Origin: Mesorhizobium loti
GTDB lineage: Bacteria; Pseudomonadota; Alphaproteobacteria; Rhizobiales; Rhizobiaceae
Direction of reading: 5' to 3'
DNA length: 64,000 nt
Assembly: GCA_014189435.1 (NCBI GenBank)
Contig: CP050293.1
Coordinates: 6,081,001-6,145,000, forward strand
Positions 35,632 to 41,666 of the stretch are shown here, piece by piece. The position numbers and the translations under genes are program-made. The first letter of the stretch is position 1. Each line of letters starts with the position of its first letter. The notes under the pieces are model-generated. The model searched no databases. It worked only from the letters and a program-made list of their open reading frames with translations, and was not told the origin of the DNA.

Positions 35632-35774
35632 GCGTCGCGCGCCGGCAGCTGGTCGGCCGGCAAGTCATCGGCCAGCAAGTCATCGGCCGACAAATCATCG
35701 TTGAGGCATGGCATCAGGATGGTGGATTCGAGCTGTCTGGTTGCGGCGGCGCGGATGGCGGTGACGGCGTTCAT
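35628..35774 (-). CDS. Possible small protein with DDLxA repeats
   Basis: A 48-residue frame ending in four pentapeptides (DDLSA, DDLLA, DDLPA, DQLPA) that overlaps the GtrA start by ATGA. No clear ribosome-binding site is visible, so it may be only a leader or a chance frame; the repeat and coupling are the reasons to list it. Confidence 0.3.
   Translation of the reverse strand: MNAVTAIRAAATRQLESTILMPCLNDDLSADDLLADDLPADQLPARDA
35641..35700. repeat. Four tandem 15-bp units
   Basis: GCCGGCAGCTGGTCG, GCCGGCAAGTCATCG, GCCAGCAAGTCATCG and GCCGACAAATCATCG follow one another directly. They encode the DDLxA repeats of the small frame upstream of the GtrA-like gene. Confidence 0.85.
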
Positions 35775-36024
35775 GGTCGTTGTTCCATCGAGTGCCCGGG
35801 GCTGCGTCAGCACGGCCGGGCGCATTCGGGGCTTACCCTTGCACGACAAGGCTTAAGAAAGCGATGACGCGCAGTGTCGCCTTGGCTCCAGATGGCCGGC
35901 AGATCGGGCGCCGGCCCGGGTTTGCGGCTTGCTGATGCCAATCTTCAAAATGTCGCGATTGGCAGACGGGCAGTGAGCCTGTACAGGCAAGACAGTCGCC
36001 CATCCGAGCCGCCGGAGACCCGCC

Positions 36025-36969
36025 ATGAAGCTGAAAATCGCCGTCCAGATGGACCACATCTCCACCGTGTCGATCGCCGGCGACACCTCGTTCGCGCTGT
36101 CGCTGGAAGCGCAGCGGCGCGGCCATCTTCTGTTCCACTACACGCCCGACCGGCTGTCGCTGCGCGACGGCAAGGTGTTTGCCCGCATCGAGGAGATGCA
36201 GGTGCGCGACGAGAAGGGCAGCCACTATTCGCTGGGCGAGAAGGTGCGTACCGATCTGTCGGAGATGGACGTCGTCCTGCTGCGCCAGGATCCCCCCTTC
36301 GACATGAACTACATCACCACCACGCACATTCTGGAACGCATCCATCCCAGGACGTTGGTGGTCAACGACCCGGCCTGGGTGCGCAACAGCCCGGAAAAGA
36401 TCTTCGTCACCGAGTTTTCCGACCTGATGCCGGACACGCTGATCACCAAGGATCCGCTCGAAGTCGCCGCCTTCCGCAAGGAGTTCGGCGACATCATCGT
36501 CAAGCCGCTCTACGGCAATGGCGGCGCCGGCGTCTTCCATCTGCTCGAGGGCGACCGCAACCTTGCCTCGCTGCTGGAAATGTTCGGCCAGATGTTCCGC
36601 GAACCCTACATCGTGCAGCGCTATCTGAAGGACGTGCGCAAGGGCGACAAGCGCATCATCCTGATCGACGGCGAGCCGGTCGGCGCCATCAACCGGGTGC
36701 CGGCCGAACATGATTCCCGCTCCAACATGCATGTCGGCGGCCGCGCCGAAAAGACCGAGTTGACGGAGCGTGAGCGCGATATCTGCGCCCGCATAGGACC
36801 TTCGCTGAAGGAGCGCGGCTTTATCCTGGTCGGCATCGACGTCATCGGCGACTACATGACCGAGATCAACGTGACTTCGCCGACCGGCGTGCGCGAGGTC
36901 AAGCGTTTTGGGGGCGCCGACATCGCCAGCTTGTTCTGGGACGCGGTCGAGGGGAAGCGGAGGACGTAA
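36025..36969 (+). CDS. gshB: Glutathione synthetase
   Basis: 314-residue ATP-grasp ligase that joins gamma-glutamylcysteine and glycine. Visible: [37 protein letters not shown], the nucleotide-binding lid [30 protein letters not shown] and the C-terminal [20 protein letters not shown] with metal-binding acidic residues. Length is normal. In related genomes it is followed by comM; here a flavodoxin gene lies between them. Confidence 0.97.
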   Translation: MKLKIAVQMDHISTVSIAGDTSFALSLEAQRRGHLLFHYTPDRLSLRDGKVFARIEEMQVRDEKGSHYSLGEKVRTDLSEMDVVLLRQDPPFDMNYITTTHILERIHPRTLVVNDPAWVRNSPEKIFVTEFSDLMPDTLITKDPLEVAAFRKEFGDIIVKPLYGNGGAGVFHLLEGDRNLASLLEMFGQMFREPYIVQRYLKDVRKGDKRIILIDGEPVGAINRVPAEHDSRSNMHVGGRAEKTELTERERDICARIGPSLKERGFILVGIDVIGDYMTEINVTSPTGVREVKRFGGADIASLFWDAVEGKRRT

Positions 36970-37045
36970 CCGTTTTCACTTTGTCTTAACCATGTTCCAC
37001 TTTTGCAACCGGGCACAACCCAACCGCGACCGGTGCGGCTGCGTA

Positions 37046-37062
37046 TTCTTGTAATGTTCTTG
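37046..37062 (+). repeat. 17-nt direct repeat, copy 1 (downstream of gshB)
   Basis: TTCTTGTAATGTTCTTG, identical to 37933-37949. With the preceding base it reads ATTC-N7-GTTC, one mismatch from the alphaproteobacterial LexA box. The two copies bracket the flavodoxin gene. Confidence 0.8.
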
Positions 37063-37202
37063 ATTTGATCGGGCGATTGCGTAAGCCCGCTGCGGATCGA
37101 CACCGGCGATGGGCTTTCCTTCCCGCTACTGACCTTGCTGTTTCCTGTTGGTTGCACGACAGCTAATAGGTGCGTGTAGTTCGAAGCCTGAAGGCTCACG
37201 CC

Positions 37203-37793
37203 ATGAAAATCAATGTCGTCTACGCGCATCCACTAGCCGACAGCTACCAGGCGGCGCTCCACAAGCGGGTGGTTCAGACCCTCAAAGCCAGGGGCGACGA
37301 AGTCATTGATTTCGATCTCCATCAAATGAAATTCGATCCTGTGATGCATGCCGAAGAAAGACATGGCCACTTTGACCCGGCCCAGGCACCCAGCGACTTG
37401 CAGGTTTACATCGACGCGTTGAGATGGGCGGAGGCCTGCGTTTTCTGCTTCCCGACATGGTGGTCAGGCATGCCTGCAATCTTGAAGGGTTACTTTGATC
37501 GCGTTTGGCGACCAGGGGTGGCTTACGAGTTGCCGGCAGACGGTGGCGTGATCAAGCCGGCGCTACTGAACATCCGGCGGATGGGGGTCGTTACCACATG
37601 CGGGTCGCCGTGGTGGTATACTGAACTGTACATGCAAAACCCGGGAAGGAAGGTGCTGCTGCGAGGGCTCAAGACTATGTGCGGCCGCAACGTGAAGCAC
37701 CTCTACCTGACGAGATATTCCGTCGAAAACATCTCTGATAACCAGAGGGAAATGTTCGCCCGCAAGGTGGAGCGCCTGTTCGACAAATTCTAG
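37203..37793 (+). CDS. NAD(P)H dehydrogenase (quinone)/KefF-type flavodoxin-fold protein
   Basis: 196 residues. The start at 37203 gives MKINVVYAHPLADSYQAALH, the usual N-terminal FAD/FMN-binding strand and loop; CFPTWWSGMPAILKGYFDRV and VTTCGSPWWYTELYMQNPG are family signatures of the NQO1/MdaB/KefF group. It probably carries out two-electron quinone or electrophile reduction. It is less GC-rich than its neighbours and lies between two identical 17-nt repeats, consistent with a later insertion between gshB and comM. Confidence 0.88.
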   Translation: MKINVVYAHPLADSYQAALHKRVVQTLKARGDEVIDFDLHQMKFDPVMHAEERHGHFDPAQAPSDLQVYIDALRWAEACVFCFPTWWSGMPAILKGYFDRVWRPGVAYELPADGGVIKPALLNIRRMGVVTTCGSPWWYTELYMQNPGRKVLLRGLKTMCGRNVKHLYLTRYSVENISDNQREMFARKVERLFDKF

Positions 37794-37931
37794 CCATCTA
37801 TGCCCGGGCATCTCATCTTTGATGCCAGCGAGCCTTCGACGAAGCGGGCGCTCAAGCTTCCGATCGAAGCCCAACTTATGAACTGCGCGTCCTTGCCGGC
37901 AGCATTCCTCACCGTAATGAAGCAACATATG

Positions 37932-37946
37932 TTCTTGTAATGTTCT
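37932..37946 (+). promoter_or_regulatory. LexA (SOS) box upstream of comM
   Basis: GTTCTTGTAATGTTC matches the alphaproteobacterial LexA consensus GTTC-N7-GTTC exactly. It lies 91 nt before the comM ATG; comM is a known member of SOS regulons in this class. Because comM is interrupted, this promoter now points into the prophage left end. Confidence 0.8.
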
Positions 37947-37949
37947 TGC
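37933..37949 (+). repeat. 17-nt direct repeat, copy 2 (upstream of comM)
   Basis: TTCTTGTAATGTTCTTG, identical to 37046-37062. It overlaps the perfect LexA box. Confidence 0.8.
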
Positions 37950-38037
37950 CTAACCCGGAAATCTGTGGTTGTCTTCTTTGACCTCGCTCACACCTGATCG
38001 CCAGGGCATGGGCGAACACCTATCCGGGGGCATAAAA

Positions 38038-38277
38038 ATGGTGGCGCGGGTTCGCACGGTCGCTTTCCAAGGCATCGAGGCCGTGCCGGTCGACGTGCAG
38101 GTGATGATCGCGCCGGGCAAGGTCAACATGCACATCGTCGGCCTCGCCGACAAGGCGGTGGCCGAAAGCCGCGAGCGCGTGCAGGCAGCACTGCATGCAT
38201 CCGGCCTGTCGATGCCGTCGAAGAAGGTTACGGTCAATCTGGCGCCCGCCGACCTGCCCAAGGAGGGCAGCCATTAA
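38038..38277 (+). pseudogene. comM: comM (YifB-type Mg-chelatase-like ATPase), truncated by the prophage
   Basis: The first 79 residues are typical of ComM: VARVRTVAFQGIEAVPVDVQ, GKVNMHIVGLADKAVAESRE and VTVNLAPADLPKEGSH. Intact proteins are about 510 residues and continue Tyr-Asp-Leu-Pro-Ile-Ala-Leu-Gly, followed by the AAA+ ATPase; here a TAA comes right after Ser-His and the sequence is unrelated from there on. The remaining codons should lie beyond the prophage, outside the window. ComM is a helicase promoting branch migration during DNA uptake and integration. Confidence 0.9.
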
Positions 38278-38295
38278 CCCCCGGAATGGGCTGCC
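38266..38295. other. Inverted repeat across the host-prophage junction (candidate attL)
   Basis: GGCAGCCATT (38266-38275) and AATGGGCTGCC (38285-38295) form a near-perfect inverted repeat with one bulged base. The left arm is comM coding sequence and the right arm is foreign. This could be the core site of a site-specific recombinase; the matching attR would lie to the right of the window. Confidence 0.45.
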
Positions 38296-38422
38296 GAGTA
38301 AGGTCTTCTGAGGTTGGTTTATAGGCTACTCACCAGGAACTCACCGACCCGCTAGAGTAGAGCCGTTGATTTCCAAAGATTTCCTGCGACTATCGGCAGG
38401 TCCACGCGACATGGGATGCGAC

Positions 38423-38734
38423 ATGAAGAACACCTCTACTTTTAAGCGCATTGTGGATGCAGTAGCAGCTTACCGATGGATGTCCGATCGGAAGAGCATT
38501 GAGGCGGCGCATGAGAAATTGTCGAAAGCGCTCGATGGAACAGGGTCAAGTCAGGCAGTGCGATCTGCGCGCGAGTCGTTATTGACCGCCTTGGAGAATC
38601 GCTGGACCGCAGAGCAAGAGCAGCAACGGCTCATCGGACCGGAGCACGCAGCCGTCCTTGATCGGATCGGTCAGATCGACAATGAAATTGACGACCTTTT
38701 AGACGAGTTGAAACAGGTTCTCGAAGGCACTTAG
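38423..38734 (+). CDS. Hypothetical protein at the prophage left end
   Basis: 103 residues, mostly helical and charged (EAAHEKLSKALDG, HAAVLDRIGQIDNEIDDLLD), likely a coiled coil. No known domain was recognised. GGGA lies 7 nt upstream of the ATG at 38423; another ATG at 38411 is possible. It is the first frame reached by any transcript starting at the comM SOS promoter. Confidence 0.6.
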   Translation: MKNTSTFKRIVDAVAAYRWMSDRKSIEAAHEKLSKALDGTGSSQAVRSARESLLTALENRWTAEQEQQRLIGPEHAAVLDRIGQIDNEIDDLLDELKQVLEGT

Positions 38735-38798
38735 AGCGGTTCCAACAAGTTAACCCGCCACCGTGAGGCAGCGGGCCAATTATTCCAGCCAGTTAGAA

Positions 38799-39083
38799 TT
38801 ACAGTCCCAGCCCGCCCCATATTAAGCCAGGGAAGTCGTAATCGGTCGGATCGGCTTCGCGCTCGTCGTCGAGCTCGCGCTCGTCGTCCCCTTCCCTGTC
38901 ATCGCTGCCGACGACTTCGATGCTACCCGCCAGATACGGCTCGAGATCGGGATCCGGATCTAGGAAGTCGAGCAGGGAAATCAGCCGCTCGATTTCGTCC
39001 TCGATCGAACGGCGGACCGTCGGGTCGGAAAGGCGAACGGCGGCGTTCACAGGAACAGGCGGCGAGTGATGCTCATACGTCAC
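38799..39083 (-). CDS. Small acidic protein, rhizobial DPDLEP type
   Basis: 94 residues from a GTG at 39083 that overlaps the upstream stop (GTGACGTATGA). It contains LLDFLDPDPDLEP followed by a very acidic stretch (DDREGDDERELDDEREAD) and the end GLIWGGLGL. Small proteins with a DPDLEP core are frequent in rhizobial prophage and accessory regions, but no function is known to me. It is coupled to the exported protein gene. Confidence 0.65.
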   Translation of the reverse strand: MTYEHHSPPVPVNAAVRLSDPTVRRSIEDEIERLISLLDFLDPDPDLEPYLAGSIEVVGSDDREGDDERELDDEREADPTDYDFPGLIWGGLGL

Positions 39084-39561
39084 CGCCTTTCCCCACGAGC
39101 GACATGGACAGGAGCAGCGCGCGAACCTGTTCGGTATCGAGCTCGCCCATGTACCAAGAGTGATACTTCTTGAGGTAGCGGCCTTTGGCGGCGAGGTCGG
39201 CCGTGGTGCGAGCCGGGAACCGACAGACGTGCCAGAGGGCAGAATACTCGCCGTCGCTTGCGTCTTCCCATTTCTGGTGTTCTTCAGCAGTCGCTTCGCG
39301 CCCGAGCTTCGCCTCGTCGCAGCAATCGCAGACGCTGTACCAATAGGCCCATGCCTCCTTGTGGCCTTTGATGGCCGCGCGGAGTTCGGGCGACATCTTT
39401 GCCCTTGCCCCTGGCGTGGCGTCGATCGGTGCAGCCGGCGCCTTGCGGATACCGGCAGCGGTTGTGGCAAGAGCGATGCCGGCCCCGGCCAGGTTGAGCA
39501 GGCGGCGGCGGTTAATCGCGGGCATGCCTTCGGCGGCTGCCCGAACAGAGGTGTTCGACAT
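39073..39561 (-). CDS. Exported small protein with twin-arginine-like signal
   Basis: 162 residues. AINRRRLLNLAGAGIALAT resembles a Tat or Sec signal peptide, with probable cleavage near KAPA-APID. The mature part has a Cys cluster (YSVCDCCDEAK), WEDASDGEYSALWHVC and KGRYLKKYHSWYMGEL. Comparable signal-bearing small proteins with this layout occur next to DPDLEP proteins in rhizobial phage-like regions. It is divergent from the XRE regulator with operator-like palindromes between, so it is probably controlled by that repressor. Confidence 0.7.
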   Translation of the reverse strand: MSNTSVRAAAEGMPAINRRRLLNLAGAGIALATTAAGIRKAPAAPIDATPGARAKMSPELRAAIKGHKEAWAYWYSVCDCCDEAKLGREATAEEHQKWEDASDGEYSALWHVCRFPARTTADLAAKGRYLKKYHSWYMGELDTEQVRALLLSMSLVGKGGDV

Positions 39562-39581
39562 GATTGCTCTCCATCAGGTGT

Positions 39582-39661
39582 TAGCGATTTTCGCTATGAG
39601 TGACTATAAGCGCTATTAACCCGAATGCAAGCGTTATCCGATAGGGCTAGCGTTTATCGCT
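39582..39661. promoter_or_regulatory. Paired AGCG-N5-CGCT palindromes in the divergent promoter
   Basis: TAGCGATTTTCGCTA (39582-39596) is a perfect 6-3-6 palindrome and AGCGTTTATCGCT (39649-39661) repeats the AGCG-N5-CGCT pattern, 66 nt apart centre to centre. Further AGCG half-sites (AAGCGCTATT, AAGCGTTATC) lie between. They are the likely operators of the XRE regulator encoded just to the right. Confidence 0.65.
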
Positions 39662-39682
39662 CATATGCGCTATTGGAGAAGA

Positions 39683-39913
39683 ATGATGACCCCCGCTCAA
39701 TGTCGCGCTGCCCGAGGCCTCCTCAACTGGTCCCAGCAGGACACCGCCGTCGCGGCCAAGATCGGCAACGCGACCATCCGCAACTTCGAGGCCGGACGAT
39801 CGGCGCCGCAGAATGCCACGCTCGACGTGCTCCAGCGCGCGTTTGAGACAGCAGGTGTCGAGTTCATTCCGGAGAACGGCGGCGGGGCGGGGGTGAGGAT
39901 GCGGAAGCCGTGA
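39683..39913 (+). CDS. XRE-family helix-turn-helix regulator
   Basis: 76 residues, almost only a DNA-binding domain: TPAQCRAARGLLNWSQQDTA, VAAKIGNATIRNFEAGRSAP and ATLDVLQRAFETAGVEFIPE. The start at 39683 follows GGAGAAG closely. It is the typical compact rhizobial phage/plasmid repressor. It overlaps the HNH gene and faces the exported-protein gene. Confidence 0.85.
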   Translation: MMTPAQCRAARGLLNWSQQDTAVAAKIGNATIRNFEAGRSAPQNATLDVLQRAFETAGVEFIPENGGGAGVRMRKP

Positions 39914-40335
39914 CCGGCAACACTCCCCGCGCCAGGATGACGCCAAGGCGCCGGCAAGCAATTTTCACCGAGAATTGCGCCGGCCACAACGTCGCGCCGT
40001 GCTGTCTCTGCGGTGAGCCGATCCACCGCCACACCGACCGCTGGATCATCGAGCACAAGCGCGCCTTGGGTCTGCTAGGCCCGGACGTGAACACCAATTG
40101 CGGCCCGGCTCATTTCCAATGCGGCGAGGTCAAGACCCACACCCAGGACTTACCGAGGATCCGCAAGGCGAAGCGCCAGCAGGCCCGCCACGAAGGCACA
40201 AAAAAGCCGGCGCGAGGGTTTCAGGCCCCGGCCGGCGTTTCGTTCGATTGGAAGACGCGGCGCTACACCCGTTCAGAATTGCGGGCTGGACGCGCTGCAG
40301 GTTCGGGCAGCAATATCCCTTCTATCGGGAGGTAG
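39910..40335 (+). CDS. HNH-type phage endonuclease-like protein
   Basis: 141 residues. The zinc/HNH layout is visible as CCLCGEPIH, WIIEHKRALGLLGPDVNTN and AHFQCGEVKT; the C terminus is basic and ends FDWKTRRYTRSELR. HNH proteins near terminases assist packaging, but this one lies at the opposite end next to the repressor, so its role is open. It overlaps the XRE gene by 4 nt. Confidence 0.75.
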   Translation: MTGNTPRARMTPRRRQAIFTENCAGHNVAPCCLCGEPIHRHTDRWIIEHKRALGLLGPDVNTNCGPAHFQCGEVKTHTQDLPRIRKAKRQQARHEGTKKPARGFQAPAGVSFDWKTRRYTRSELRAGRAAGSGSNIPSIGR

Positions 40336-40340
40336 GGAAA

Positions 40341-40577
40341 ATGGCCAAGAAGCCCGTCGATAAATACAGCGCGCCGATCCCGTTCGCGTGCCCTCAGTGT
40401 GGCAAGAATTTCCTCAAAACGTTCGATTGGCTCGAAAAAAATCTTATGTTCGAGTGCCCCGCACACTGCGGACATACCTTTGCCTTCACATACGAAGAGG
40501 CCTTCCGCCTCTACAGCGAGAATGTCCAAAGAATCCAAGACGGCATTGAAGCTATGCGCCGGGATAGAGGCGACTAG
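40341..40577 (+). CDS. Small zinc-ribbon protein
   Basis: 78 residues from an ATG at 40341, preceded by GGGAGGTAGGG. CPQCGKNF and CPAHCGHTF form a probable zinc ribbon, followed by a helix (YEEAFRLYSENVQRIQDGI). No function is known. It follows the HNH gene by 5 nt. Confidence 0.7.
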   Translation: MAKKPVDKYSAPIPFACPQCGKNFLKTFDWLEKNLMFECPAHCGHTFAFTYEEAFRLYSENVQRIQDGIEAMRRDRGD

Positions 40578-40608
40578 CGGGACGAGTGTTTTCAGCATGG
40601 CGCCTGAT

Positions 40609-41202
40609 TCAATCAGGCCATTTGACCCCGTCAGATGTTACCTTTCCGCCCATTTCGCGGATCGCCTTGCGCACGAAATCGTATCTAATCGGCGACCGGC
40701 GCCATCTGGTTAGCGCGAAATAGCGATTTGATAATCGCGTGAAGTAATCGAGGTCGGCCATCGTTATTCCAAGCCGCCAGCACTCGTCCCTGAGCCCATC
40801 GAGCAGTTTGTCACCAGAGCGGAGGTAGATGCGAGGGCGCTTCAGGCCTCGCCGACGTCCGAAATTATGAAGCTGGGCGGCCGTCAAGTCGGGGAAAGCT
40901 TCGTACAATTCATTCTTCGTGGCTGAGCGATAGAGCTTGCGAAACCGCCTCTCTTCTTCTTCGGTCAAAATCCTGTTGCGTCTCGTGATTCCAAGCTGAA
41001 AGCATCGCTTTTCCAGAGCCTTCCGTGTCCTGTTGGGCAATGCAGCCGACAGCGCTTTGTAATCCGGATATAGCGAGCGGCAAGCGTCGTCCTCGTGTTT
41101 CCGCCAAAGCGCGAATCCGCGCATCGTGAAACCGGTCTTCTGCATATACTGGCGTGTCGCCTGCCCCAGGCGGGCCAATCGCGCGGCTATTTGAAGGTTC
41201 AT
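40609..41202 (-). CDS. Hypothetical protein with two SANT/Myb-like helix motifs
   Basis: 197 residues from ATG at 41202. Two similar segments, WRKHEDDACRSLYPDYKALS with RTRKALEKRCFQLGI, and LTEEEERRFRKLYRSATKN with TAAQLHNFGRRRGLKRP, have the spacing of SANT/Myb-like helix-turn-helix units. It is very basic, so DNA binding is likely. Its position at the end of the late block suggests a phage accessory or regulatory gene; function unknown. Confidence 0.7.
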   Translation of the reverse strand: MNLQIAARLARLGQATRQYMQKTGFTMRGFALWRKHEDDACRSLYPDYKALSAALPNRTRKALEKRCFQLGITRRNRILTEEEERRFRKLYRSATKNELYEAFPDLTAAQLHNFGRRRGLKRPRIYLRSGDKLLDGLRDECWRLGITMADLDYFTRLSNRYFALTRWRRSPIRYDFVRKAIREMGGKVTSDGVKWPD

Positions 41203-41376
41203 CCAAGGATGATGCGGGTCTTTCAGCCGCGGAGTGCTATACCCGCTGCCGACAATCCCCGCTAATCCCGCTGTGCAATGGAATTGCTGTGCAGAACCTC
41301 GTCCAGATCTACATCGCCTCGATGGCTGTGCTTCGTTTCGGCGATCTGGCGCTACCGGCAACGCGATATGCTGGGC

Positions 41377-41502
41377 TCACGCGTCATAAACTTGTTGGGT
41401 GACGCCCTTCATGGTCGCGCCGCCCGGATCGGCCGGATTGTCCGACCAGAGCCCTTCAGATTTCAGAACAAGCGCAAGCGAGCGCGCGAAGTTGCGGTCC
41501 AT
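41377..41502 (-). pseudogene. Remnant of a GH108 endolysin (N-acetylmuramidase), 5' part only
   Basis: An ATG at 41502 opens 41 codons: RNFARSLALVLKSEGLWSDN followed by PADPGGATMKGVTQQVYDA, then TGA. This is the N terminus of the GH108 lysozyme family, with the catalytic Glu in SEG and the DPGGxTxxGVT signature. Intact enzymes have about 170-200 residues. Possible further family-like residues (YRVAGSARSP) continue in another frame, again with stops. It lies just beyond the tailspike, where phage lysis genes are common. Confidence 0.75.
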
Positions 41503-41666
41503 CACAGTTCCTTTCGGACTATGGTCGGCGCCGGGAGGGCCGAATTCTCAGTCGATCGAGCGCGGATGTTACGGGGCGACCGGGCCAGGCCTACTTTCAG
41601 CCCTAAAGGCGAGCGGTATCCGATCGCCCCGCTTATCGCCGGACACGACGTGTCGGGCAATATCTG

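Noticed and set aside
38278..38422. A tRNA gene as the attachment site
   Set aside because: No tRNA-like cloverleaf or CCA-proximal sequence is visible; the host side is plainly comM coding sequence.
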